From: Nocardia shimofusensis NBRC 100134 | GTDB lineage: Bacteria > Actinomycetota > Actinomycetes > Mycobacteriales > Mycobacteriaceae | Direction: 5' to 3' | Length of the DNA: 64,000 bases | Assembly: GCF_001613125.1 (NCBI RefSeq) | Contig: NZ_BDBT01000023.1 | Span: forward strand, 53,886-117,885 | Shown: piece after piece, positions 1 to 7,331 of the stretch | Layout: each line of letters starts with the position of its first letter | How positions within the stretch are numbered: position 1 is the first letter of the stretch | Notes under the pieces: generated by a model | What the model was told of the DNA's origin: nothing | What the model saw: only the letters and a program-made list of their open reading frames with translations | Database searches by the model: none | Translations under genes and position numbers: made by a program

Positions 1-2
1 TC

Positions 3-749
3 GTGTTCGTCCGCCGCCAGAAGGTGCTCGACGAGCCGCTGCTGGACCTGAGCCTGTTCACCCGCCCGCAGTTCCGGCTGGCGATCGGCTCGAGCCTGAC
101 CGGCATGATGTCGCTGGCCGCGCTGGGCTATCTCACCAGCGTCTACCTGCAGTCGGTCACCGGCCGCGATCCACTGGCGGCGGCGCTGCTCGGCATCCCG
201 ATGGCGGTGGCGGTGTTCGTCTGCTCGATGAGCGGGGCCAGGGTGAGCAGGTTGCTCGGGGTGCGGGCGAGCTTCGTCGTCGCCCTGCTGGCCGCCGCGG
301 TCGGTAATCTGATGGTGCTCGGCGTCGGCGTGGACGGGGGCATCGCCTGGTACCTGGCGGGCTCGACCATCGCGGGTGTCGGTTACGGCGTGGCCTTCAC
401 CCTCGTCTCGGAGGTCGCCGTCGCTTCGGTGCCGCCCGAGCGCGCGGGCTCGGCGGTGGGCATCTCGGAGACCAGCTTCGAACTGGGCAATGCCCTCGGC
501 CTGGCCTTGCTGGGTTCGCTGGCGGCGCTGGTGTTCCGCTCCGGCGGCGACTACGCGGGCACGCTGGGCGAAACACTCGCGCAGTACGGCGCGGATTCAC
601 CGCCGGCCGATGCCGCACGGGCATCGTTCGTCGACGGCATGCACGTCGCACTGGCCGCCGGCGCCGCGATCCTGGTGCTCATGGCCGTGCTCACCTGGAG
701 TTCGGCCGATCGAGGGCACGACGACGCGAAGACCGCGTCCAGGCGCTGA
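3..749 (+). CDS. MFS drug/metabolite exporter, C-terminal part (5' end outside window)
   Basis: The frame is open from the window edge, so the first GTG seen is probably internal and the N-terminal helices are missing. The visible 248 residues hold about six hydrophobic segments, for example around residues 28-50, 60-75, 90-110 and 215-232. The Gly-rich loop ending GYGVAFTLVSEVA followed by VPPERAGSAVGISETSFELG is typical of the second half of DHA2 (EmrB/QacA-like, 14-helix) proton-driven exporters. The substrate cannot be read from the sequence. The gene ends just before a block of five 19-bp tandem repeats and faces the minus-strand gene at 920-1696. Confidence 0.85.
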   Translation: MFVRRQKVLDEPLLDLSLFTRPQFRLAIGSSLTGMMSLAALGYLTSVYLQSVTGRDPLAAALLGIPMAVAVFVCSMSGARVSRLLGVRASFVVALLAAAVGNLMVLGVGVDGGIAWYLAGSTIAGVGYGVAFTLVSEVAVASVPPERAGSAVGISETSFELGNALGLALLGSLAALVFRSGGDYAGTLGETLAQYGADSPPADAARASFVDGMHVALAAGAAILVLMAVLTWSSADRGHDDAKTASRR

Positions 750-752
750 CCG

Positions 753-847
753 CCGTGCAGGGATCGCCGCGCCGTGCGGGGATCGAGCCGCCACGCAGGG
801 ATCGCCGTGCCACGCAGGGATCGCCGTGCCACGCAGGGATCGGGGCG
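753..847. repeat. Five tandem copies of a 19-bp repeat
   Basis: Units start at 753, 772, 791, 810 and 829. The consensus is CCACGCAGGGATCGCCGTG. Copies 3 and 4 are identical; copies 1, 2 and 5 carry a few changes. The block lies 3 bases after the MFS stop codon, in the gap between convergent genes. It has no spacers, so it is a minisatellite-type array and not a CRISPR. Confidence 0.9.
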
Positions 848-919
848 GCGTACGGACCGAAGCCGGGTGCGGTGGACGAAACCCTCCGCATCCGGCGAGG
901 CGAGTCCGCGTACGAGCGG

Positions 920-1696
920 TCAGCGTCCGAACACGGCGCCGAGCATGTCCGCGGCGAACCGGTTCATCGGCATCAGGACGGTCCGGTGCACCCAGCTCAC
1001 CGGCGCGACCACGCACACCCGCCACACCGTGGCGAGCGCGGCCAGCACCGGACGCAGCACATACCGGTAGAGATAGGCGCACGGCACGACGACGAGCACC
1101 CGGACGATCGCGCTCGCCCCCCGCCAGCCGAAGTACAGGATCGCGGCAAGTGCGATCCACAGCGGGCGCAGGACCCACCGCCACAGCAGCACGAGCGGCC
1201 CGACCACGCACCAGGTCCAGAGCCATCGCAGGCTCACCGCGATCGCGTACGACACCGGGCCGAGCAGCCACTTCCACGACCACTTCGCGACCGGGACGAG
1301 GACGTGGTGCACGAGTGCGGTCAGCGCGGGCCGCAGAATCGACTGCCACAGCCACTCCTCGATCACCCGCAGCAGCGGCCGCAGCAGCCAGTTCAGCAGC
1401 GCCGCGCCCAGCGGCGTGAGCACCATGCCCCACAGCACCTGCTGGATGGCCCAGCCCCACACCATGTCCTTCAGGAAGCCCCACACCGGCCGGATCACCC
1501 AGTCACGGACGAACCGGCCCACCGGCGCCAGCACGTGCTCGAGCACGAAGACCAGGACGGCGACGAGCACTCGCCCGCACCACTTCACGCCTTCCCAGAC
1601 CAGTCGCACCGGCACGAGCAGCACGACCGCGATCGCGCGCGCCACCCATTCGCCGATGCCCACCCGCCGCGGTCCTGCCGTATTCCTCGCGTTCAT
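920..1696 (-). CDS. Trp-rich, proline-periodic membrane-associated protein of unknown function
   Basis: No family is recognised. The ATG at 1696 follows a strong ribosome site (GGAGGAGG, then ATTCG), which favours it over longer upstream starts. The 258-residue product is hydrophobic, very rich in Trp, Val and Leu, with Arg just before many prolines. A motif of hydrophobic-hydrophobic-x-Pro recurs, often as LLRP, VLRP, VIRP or VLTP, with prolines at about 58, 70, 95, 107, 123, 135, 147, 167, 178, 205, 216, 232 and 243. Many are exactly 11-12 residues apart, which suggests short amphipathic hairpins or re-entrant helices rather than ordinary 20-residue transmembrane spans. There is no signal peptide or catalytic motif. 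It stands alone, between the MFS gene and ureF, which is divergent. Confidence 0.7.
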   Translation of the reverse strand: MNARNTAGPRRVGIGEWVARAIAVVLLVPVRLVWEGVKWCGRVLVAVLVFVLEHVLAPVGRFVRDWVIRPVWGFLKDMVWGWAIQQVLWGMVLTPLGAALLNWLLRPLLRVIEEWLWQSILRPALTALVHHVLVPVAKWSWKWLLGPVSYAIAVSLRWLWTWCVVGPLVLLWRWVLRPLWIALAAILYFGWRGASAIVRVLVVVPCAYLYRYVLRPVLAALATVWRVCVVAPVSWVHRTVLMPMNRFAADMLGAVFGR

Positions 1697-1850
1697 CGAA
1701 TCCTCCTCCTGCACAGCATCGTCGCACCCACGCGCGGCCAGGTCTCGTGTGCTTCCCCGTGATCGGTCCGGGTAGAAACCCCTACCCGGCGGTGTGCGGC
1801 GCAGCGGACTCGCCCGGCGCGCAGGACACGCCCGACATAGGATCGTGCGA

Positions 1851-2528
1851 ATGGACACGAGCGTGAACGCCGGGGCGATCTTGTACGCCCTCGCCGATTC
1901 GCGCCTGCCGATCGGCGGTCACGTCCATTCCGGTGGGGTGGAGGAGGCGGTCGCCTCCGGACTGGTCCGCGATCTCGCGACCGTCGAGGCCTACCTGCGC
2001 CGTCGGATCACCACCTCCGGGCTGGTGGCCGCGTCGCTGGCCGCCGCGGTGTGCGCGGGGGAACTCACCGAGTCGCGCGCCGACGCCGAAGCCGACGCCC
2101 GCATCCTGGCTCCGGCCGCCCGCGCGGCCTCCCGAGCGCAGGGGCGTGGCCTGTTGCGGTTGGCCAAACAGATCTGGCCGCAACAGGATCGGCCGCAACA
2201 GGATCGGCCGCAGCAGGATTGGACGCGCCTGTCGCCGCGCCCGCACCTGTCCACGGCCTTCGGCGCGGTCGGCGCGGTCGCGGGCATCGCACCCGCCGAT
2301 CTCGCGGGCATCGTCGTCTACACCACCCTGACCGGCGCCGCCACGGCCGCCCAGCGCCTGCTCGCGCTCGATCCCGCCGATGTGGCCGCGTGCACGGTGC
2401 GCTTGGCCCAGCTGTGCGACCGCACCGCCGCCGAGGCCGCGACCGGCCCGGCCGCTCTGTCCGACCCGCTGCAGGATGTGCTGGCACAGCGCCATCCGCT
2501 ACGCGACATGCCGCTGTTCGCCAGCTGA
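1851..2528 (+). CDS. ureF: Urease accessory protein UreF
   Basis: UreF works with UreD and UreG to load nickel and CO2 into apo-urease; it gates the UreG GTPase. The 225-residue protein has the family start (LADSRLPIGGHVHSGGVE), the GRGLLRLA segment and the C-terminal region ending LRDMPLFAS. The central loop carries an in-frame insertion of three PQQDR/W units encoded by a 15-bp tandem repeat at 2178-2222, which I do not know from other UreF proteins. The ATG at 1851 gives the normal N-terminus. ureG begins 27 bases downstream, and ureD follows with an overlap. The structural genes ureABC are not upstream here. Confidence 0.93.
   Translation: MDTSVNAGAILYALADSRLPIGGHVHSGGVEEAVASGLVRDLATVEAYLRRRITTSGLVAASLAAAVCAGELTESRADAEADARILAPAARAASRAQGRGLLRLAKQIWPQQDRPQQDRPQQDWTRLSPRPHLSTAFGAVGAVAGIAPADLAGIVVYTTLTGAATAAQRLLALDPADVAACTVRLAQLCDRTAAEAATGPAALSDPLQDVLAQRHPLRDMPLFAS
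2178..2222 (+). repeat. Three 15-bp tandem repeats inside ureF
   Basis: Units are at 2178-2192, 2193-2207 and 2208-2222, consensus CCGCAACAGGATCGG; the third has two changes. They are in frame and encode PQQDR, PQQDR and PQQDW, so copy-number change would lengthen or shorten a UreF loop by five residues without a frameshift. Confidence 0.9.
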
Positions 2529-2555
2529 CATCCGACCGAGAAGAAGGAGCCCGAG

Positions 2556-3275
2556 ATGCCGCCGCACCTGATCGACGGTGAACCCCACGACCATTCGCAC
2601 GATCGCCCGAAGCGCGAGCGGACCCCCGGTGAACCGCTGCGCATCGGCATCGGCGGGCCGGTCGGCTCCGGCAAGACCGCGCTGGTGGCGGCGCTGTGCA
2701 GACAGCTGCGCGAGGAACTGTCGCTGGCTGTGCTGACCAACGACATCTACACCACCGAGGACGCCGACTTCTTGCGCAGGCACGCGGTGCTGCCCGACGA
2801 GCGGATCACCGCCGTGCAGACCGGCGGCTGCCCGCACACCGCCATCCGCGACGACATCACCGCCAATCTCGACGCCATCGACGACCTGATCGCCGCCAAC
2901 CCGCCGCTGGACCTGATCCTGGTCGAATCCGGCGGCGACAATCTCACCGCCACCTTCTCCTCCGGCCTGATCGACGTGCAGATATTCGTCATCGACGTGG
3001 CAGGTGGCGACAAGGTGCCCCGTAAGGGCGGCCCGGGCGTCACTTTCTCGGACCTGCTGGTGGTCAACAAGACCGACCTGGCCCCGCTGGTCGGCGCGGA
3101 CCTCGGCGTCATGGAACGCGACGCCGCCAAGGTGCGCGCGGGCCGCCCGACCGCGCTGATCTCGCTCACCGAAGACCCTGCCGCGACCCCCGTACTGGCC
3201 TGGGTACGCGCGCACCTGGCGGAGGCGGCCGAAGCGGATCGGCGGGCAGAGCTCGACTCCTCCATTGCGCACTGA
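2556..3275 (+). CDS. ureG: Urease accessory GTPase UreG
   Basis: UreG is the SIMIBI-class GTPase that delivers nickel to urease in a complex with UreF and UreD. The 239-residue product has a short His/Asp-rich N-terminus (HDHSHD at 11-16) that could bind nickel, a P-loop GPVGSGKT at 34-41, the nickel-binding CPH motif in GGCPHTAIRDD, the conserved ESGGDNL stretch, and the guanine-specificity motif NKTDL. An AAGGAG ribosome site sits 6 bases before the ATG. Length and motif order are normal for the family. It lies between ureF and ureD in one transcription unit. Confidence 0.97.
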   Translation: MPPHLIDGEPHDHSHDRPKRERTPGEPLRIGIGGPVGSGKTALVAALCRQLREELSLAVLTNDIYTTEDADFLRRHAVLPDERITAVQTGGCPHTAIRDDITANLDAIDDLIAANPPLDLILVESGGDNLTATFSSGLIDVQIFVIDVAGGDKVPRKGGPGVTFSDLLVVNKTDLAPLVGADLGVMERDAAKVRAGRPTALISLTEDPAATPVLAWVRAHLAEAAEADRRAELDSSIAH

Positions 3276-4131
3276 TCTCCCGGCGCGGGGAAACCCGGGC
3301 GCGGACATCGGCCGAGGCGCGGCCGTGGAGCCGAACACGGCGACTCGGAACGGCGTGGTCGGGGAGCCGACCGCGGCATCCGTCGGCGCGACAGAGCCGA
3401 GCGTGGAACGCGTCGCGGCGGCGGCACCCGAGCGGCACCGGGAAGCGACGGCCGGGCGCGGCGGCGCGCTGCGCACCGAACTCCGCATCGTCGCCGAGGC
3501 GGGCCGGGTCGCACACATCGACGCGCGCGGAGGGCTGACCGCACGGCACACCGGCGGTGATCGTGTGCACCTGATCGGCGCCGCCGCCACCCCGCTGGGC
3601 GGTGACCACATCGGTGTCACGGTGGTCGTGGGACCGCGCGCGCGCCTGACTCTGCGCGGCGTGGCCGCCACCCTCGCCCTGCCGGGCCGCGGCACCATCG
3701 AGTCCTCCGCGCACTGGCACTTCGAGGTCGCCGAGGGGGGCGATCTCGACGTCGACACCCCGGCGATGATCGTCGCGGGCGGGGCCGGGCACCTGAACGT
3801 GACCAGTGTCCGCCTGGCGTCCGGAGCGCGGCTGCGGCTGCGGGAGCAGGTACAGATCGGCCGCACGGGCGAGCGTCACGGCCGCTGGCGCGGCGACCTG
3901 ATCGCCGATCTCGACGACCTGCCGTTGGTCCGGCACCGGCTGGAACTCGGCGCGGGCGTCGCCACCGACGATGTGCTCGGCGCGCACCGCGCACTGATCA
4001 GCGAACTGCGCTACCCCGACGACCGTCCCGCCGAGACTTTCGGACTGGCGGCGGCGCGCCTGCCGCTGGAAGCGGGGGGAAGTCTGTACACGGGCCTCGG
4101 TGACCGGCTCTCGGACACGTCGAAACCATGA
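3265..4131 (+). CDS. ureD: Urease accessory protein UreD (UreH)
   Basis: UreD is the scaffold that binds apo-urease and recruits UreF and UreG. The core from about residue 65 onward (LRTELRIVAEAGRVAHI, then the beta-helix-like LTLRGVAATLALPG and SSAHWHFEV, and the later GERHGRWRGDL region) matches this family. The start is uncertain. A TTG at 3265 overlaps ureG by 11 bases, while GTG codons at 3325, 3355 and 3403 are in frame and would remove a poorly conserved Ala/Glu-rich N-terminus. The 288-residue form is slightly long for actinobacterial UreD, so a later GTG is quite possible. Last gene of the ureFGD unit. Confidence 0.9.
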   Translation: MRTDLPARGNPGADIGRGAAVEPNTATRNGVVGEPTAASVGATEPSVERVAAAAPERHREATAGRGGALRTELRIVAEAGRVAHIDARGGLTARHTGGDRVHLIGAAATPLGGDHIGVTVVVGPRARLTLRGVAATLALPGRGTIESSAHWHFEVAEGGDLDVDTPAMIVAGGAGHLNVTSVRLASGARLRLREQVQIGRTGERHGRWRGDLIADLDDLPLVRHRLELGAGVATDDVLGAHRALISELRYPDDRPAETFGLAAARLPLEAGGSLYTGLGDRLSDTSKP

Positions 4132-4141
4132 AGAAACGGCC

Positions 4142-4165
4142 CCGGCCCTGTGTCGACCGGGCCGG
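4142..4165 (+). terminator. Hairpin after ureD
   Basis: A perfect 7-bp stem (CCGGCCC at 4142-4148, GGGCCGG at 4159-4165) with a 10-base loop starts 11 bases after the ureD stop, between ureD and the convergent NADH dehydrogenase gene. There is no U tract, as is common in high-GC actinobacteria. Confidence 0.5.
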
Positions 4166-4314
4166 AGTCGTCTCGGTGCTGTCCGGAGCCGGCCCGAAAT
4201 GGTCGTGGAGCCGGCGGCCGAGGGGGCGGCGTCGTCGAGTCACCCGGTCGCCCGTCGGCGGGCAGAGCCCGCGGCAACAGGTTCGCGTCGAACCGCGACG
4301 TCGCCGCCGGAGGT

Positions 4315-5745
4315 TCAGGACGCGCGCTGATCGGCCGCTTTCCGGCCCGGCGCGCGCCCGGGTGACGGTGGTGCCCCGAGCGCGGCGTGGAGTTCGTCCG
4401 CGTCGTCCTGATCGTCGTAGACCTGTTCCAGCGCGAGCCGGGCGAACACCCACTGCTCGGTGGCCGCCATCTGACCGCGGCTGCGGCCGAGGAAGGTGAC
4501 GAACCACTGGATGCAGGTGATCAGACGGCTGCGGTAGCCGACCAGGTAGTACAGGTGCAGTCCCAGCCAGGCCAGCCAGGCGATGAAGCCGCCGAACTCC
4601 AGCTTGCCGACCTGGCACACGGCGCTGAACCGAGACACCGTGGCCATGCTGCCCTTGTTGAAGTACTTGAAGGGCTTGCGCTCCTCCGGCGGCTGACCTT
4701 TCAGGCCCGCCTTGATCTGCTTGGCGGCGTAGGTCGCGCCCTGGATCGCGCCCTGGGCCTGGCCCGGCACACCGGGCACCGACATCAGGTCGCCGACGAC
4801 GAAGACGTTCGGGTGGCCTTTGATGGTGAGGTCGGGTTCGACGATCACCCGGCCCGCCCGGTCCACCTGGGTGCCCTCGGAACGCTCGGCCAGCATCTTG
4901 CCCAGCGGGCTGGCCTGCACGCCCGCCGACCACACCTTGCACGAGGATTCGATGCGCCGGGTGGTGCCGTCGGCATCGCGCACCGTGACGCCGTGCGCGT
5001 CGATATCGGTGACCATCGCGTTGAGCTGGATCTCCACGCCCATGCGCTCGAGCCGTCGCTGCGCCTTGGCACCGAGCTTGGGGCCCATCGGGCCGAGCAC
5101 CGCGCCCGCGCCCTCGATGAGGATGACCCGGGCGTCGCGCGGGTCGAAGTTGTCGAAGGTGCCCTCGAGCGTGCGGTCGGCGAGTTCGGCGATCTGCCCG
5201 GCCAACTCCACACCGGTGGGGCCCGCGCCGATGACGACGAAGGTCAGCAGGCGGTCGCGCGTCGCCTGCGAGGTCGCCACCTCGGCGCCCTCGAACGCGC
5301 CGAGGATGCGCCCGCGCAACTCCAGAGCGTCGTCGATGGTCTTCATGCCCGGTGCGTAGGTGGCGAACTGGTCGTTGCCGAAGTACGACTGCTGCGCGCC
5401 GGTCGCCACGATGAGGCTGTCGAAATGGGTCAGGGTGTCGTGGTTGAGCAACCGCGAGCTGACCGTCTTGTTCTCCAGGTCGATGTCGGTGACGTCGCCG
5501 AGCAACACCCGGACGTTCTTCTGCTTGCGCAGCACCAGCCGGGTGGCGGGGGCGATCTCACCGACCGAGAGGATGCCGGTGGCGACCTGATACAGCAGCG
5601 GCTGGAACAGGTGGGTGGAGGTCTTGGAGATCAGGGTGATGTCCACGTCGGCGCGCGCGAGGTGCTTGGTGCCGAACAGGCCGCCGAAGCCCGAACCGAT
5701 CACCACCACCTGGTGACGACGGTTCTCGACTGACTGAGTGCTCAT
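4315..5745 (-). CDS. ndh: Type II NADH dehydrogenase (NDH-2)
   Basis: This single-subunit, non-proton-pumping FAD enzyme oxidises NADH and passes electrons to menaquinone at the inner face of the membrane. The 476-residue protein has an N-terminal FAD Rossmann motif (VVIGSGFGGLFG, about 14-25), the quinone-site-like FQPLLYQVATGIL, a second NADH-binding Rossmann motif (VIGAGPTGVELAGQ, near 172), and the FAD-ribityl motif NVFVVGDLM. The C-terminal part has hydrophobic helices (GGFIAWLAWLGLHLYYLVG) that anchor NDH-2 to the membrane. Length and order match mycobacterial Ndh. It is monocistronic, with a convergent ureD downstream. Confidence 0.95.
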   Translation of the reverse strand: MSTQSVENRRHQVVVIGSGFGGLFGTKHLARADVDITLISKTSTHLFQPLLYQVATGILSVGEIAPATRLVLRKQKNVRVLLGDVTDIDLENKTVSSRLLNHDTLTHFDSLIVATGAQQSYFGNDQFATYAPGMKTIDDALELRGRILGAFEGAEVATSQATRDRLLTFVVIGAGPTGVELAGQIAELADRTLEGTFDNFDPRDARVILIEGAGAVLGPMGPKLGAKAQRRLERMGVEIQLNAMVTDIDAHGVTVRDADGTTRRIESSCKVWSAGVQASPLGKMLAERSEGTQVDRAGRVIVEPDLTIKGHPNVFVVGDLMSVPGVPGQAQGAIQGATYAAKQIKAGLKGQPPEERKPFKYFNKGSMATVSRFSAVCQVGKLEFGGFIAWLAWLGLHLYYLVGYRSRLITCIQWFVTFLGRSRGQMAATEQWVFARLALEQVYDDQDDADELHAALGAPPSPGRAPGRKAADQRAS

Positions 5746-5868
5746 CGTCGTGCTCCTCGACAGACCAGGGGACAGACCGGGGCTCGCCCCTTCACGGTTC
5801 TTCGGACAGGCTCAACCGTAGTCGGCCCGTCATCGGGCGTCACGACGAGAGGGCATTACGGCGTGTGG

Positions 5869-5905
5869 GCCGCACCCCGCCGCGCGCTGCGCGACGGGGT
5901 GCGGC
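5869..5905 (-). terminator. Strong hairpin after the serine-hydrolase-like gene
   Basis: A perfect 11-bp inverted repeat (GCCGCACCCCG at 5869-5879 and CGGGGTGCGGC at 5895-5905, loop 15) begins 11 bases after the stop of the minus-strand gene at 5916. It is placed to end that transcript before the ndh promoter region. Confidence 0.65.
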
Positions 5906-5915
5906 GCCCCGGGTG

Positions 5916-6821
5916 TCAGCGCCCGGCGAGCAGTGTTTCCGCGAGTTTCGTGTCGGTCTCGGCGCCTTCGGTGTAGCCGCCCTCGGCGCCCATCGCGGTC
6001 ATGATCGACAGCGTGTAGCGCTCACCCTGGCCTGCGAAGCCGACCGAGTTGACCACCCAGCCGCCCTCCTCCTGCGACCAGCCGTTCTTCAGGCCGGGCC
6101 GCATCGACGCGCCCGCACCCCACACACCCCAGTGCTGGTTGGGATCGACACGGCGCATCTGATCGAGCAGGTAGGCGCGATCGTCGGGGTGCATGACGTC
6201 CAGAACGTGGCTCATCAACCGGTCCAGGTCGGCGGGGGTGCACTTCTGGTACGACCAGTCCGGGAACAGCGGCCCGTTGGTGGGCAGCGGCACCAGGTTC
6301 GCCATGCCGTTGGCGCGGAAGGCGTTGTTGAAGGCCATCCGGTCCGGGCCGGCGTGCTTGTTCCACAGCAGGTCGGTCGCGGCGTCGTTGGAGGTCGACA
6401 GCATGGACTCCATCAGGCCGCGATCCTCGGGCGTGAGCACCAGCGCGCCGACGCGGGCGCGATTGAGCAGATCCGCGGCGATGGCCAGCTTGATGGTGGA
6501 GGCGGTCCACACCGAGTCCTCGGCGTGCTCGTTGGCGTAGACGGCGCCGGTCACGCGATCGCGCAACACGTATCCGGTGACGCCGGGTCGGTTCTGCAGG
6601 TACTGGTCGGCGCTGCGGATCCGGTTGCTCAGATCGCAGTCGAAACCGTTGAAGCAGCCGCCGGGAGCGGCATGGGCGATCGGCGCCGCGGCGCCGGGCA
6701 GGAGGGCGGGCGCGCTGGGGATCAAGATCGCCGCGGCGGCAAGGACACAAGCGGTTGCGGCCACGCGGGGAACGGCCCCGGTGGCGGCCTTGGGATAACG
6801 CACGAGGGACGACGATGGCAC
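5916..6821 (-). CDS. Exported serine hydrolase, beta-lactamase/PBP-like fold
   Basis: The GTG at 6821 follows GGAGCTCAG and gives a 301-residue protein with a signal peptide: basic start, an Ala/Val/Leu core (CVLAAAAILIPSAPALLPG) and a likely cleavage after AHA. Mature motifs follow the penicillin-recognising enzyme order: STIK (SxxK) in VWTASTIKLAIA, SND in STSNDAATDLL, and KNG in LKNGWSQEE near the C-terminus. KNG in place of KTG or KSG, and SND rather than SDN, make a true class A beta-lactamase doubtful; there is also no clear omega-loop Glu motif. A cell-wall or lipoprotein-type hydrolase of the Beta-lactamase2 group is more likely. Two Cys near the mature N-terminus may form a disulfide. 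Confidence 0.8.
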   Translation of the reverse strand: MPSSSLVRYPKAATGAVPRVAATACVLAAAAILIPSAPALLPGAAAPIAHAAPGGCFNGFDCDLSNRIRSADQYLQNRPGVTGYVLRDRVTGAVYANEHAEDSVWTASTIKLAIAADLLNRARVGALVLTPEDRGLMESMLSTSNDAATDLLWNKHAGPDRMAFNNAFRANGMANLVPLPTNGPLFPDWSYQKCTPADLDRLMSHVLDVMHPDDRAYLLDQMRRVDPNQHWGVWGAGASMRPGLKNGWSQEEGGWVVNSVGFAGQGERYTLSIMTAMGAEGGYTEGAETDTKLAETLLAGR

Positions 6822-6941
6822 ACCTGAGCTCCGGATGCACGTCTTGAGCTCGGCGTGCCGATGTGATACATCGCATCGACACCCGCGGAGAGAAGGAATC
6901 GATTGCACCGCAGGAGAATTCACCAGCGCGCGGCGAGCCGC

Positions 6942-7148
6942 TCAGCGGAAGGCGGCGCGCAGGTCCTCGACGGTGCGTCCGTTGAGGCGGTAACAGTGCT
7001 CGAACGCCTCGGAGTGCCGATCACGGGGCCAGCGGTGCAGGACGACCGTACGCCCGTAATGCCGGGCGTTGACCAGTTCCCAGTGCTCACCCACGCGGCG
7101 GACGGTGAACCCGTCCTTCGGGACCAGTGGGAGGACCCTCGCACTCAT
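6942..7148 (-). CDS. Small conserved-looking hypothetical protein (68 aa)
   Basis: The family is not recognised. The ATG at 7148 gives MSARVLPLVPKDGFTVRR..., a basic, soluble protein with alternating beta-type segments (FTVRRVGEHWELVNARHYG) and a helical end (RTVEDLRAAF). It reads like a compact nucleic-acid- or ligand-binding domain, but this is only a composition-based guess. A possible AAAGG ribosome site lies about 12 bases upstream. It is divergent from recC and about 120 bases upstream of the secreted hydrolase start, on the same strand. Confidence 0.5.
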   Translation of the reverse strand: MSARVLPLVPKDGFTVRRVGEHWELVNARHYGRTVVLHRWPRDRHSEAFEHCYRLNGRTVEDLRAAFR

Positions 7149-7331
7149 GAACGCGGACCAGCCTTTCGACGCGACTCGTTCTCGGTAGCCCCCTGTGGGG
7201 GGAGACTGTGGCACACGCCCCCGCGCTGTCGGCGGTGACACGACCGGCTCTCGCGCACAGGTGTGTTCCAATTCACTCTTCGCGGGCGGGCCGGGGGAGT
7301 TGCGCGCCGGTCGCTGACGTATAAACGGACC

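Noticed and set aside
753..847. CRISPR array
   Set aside because: The repeats are directly adjacent without spacers, and no cas gene is present.
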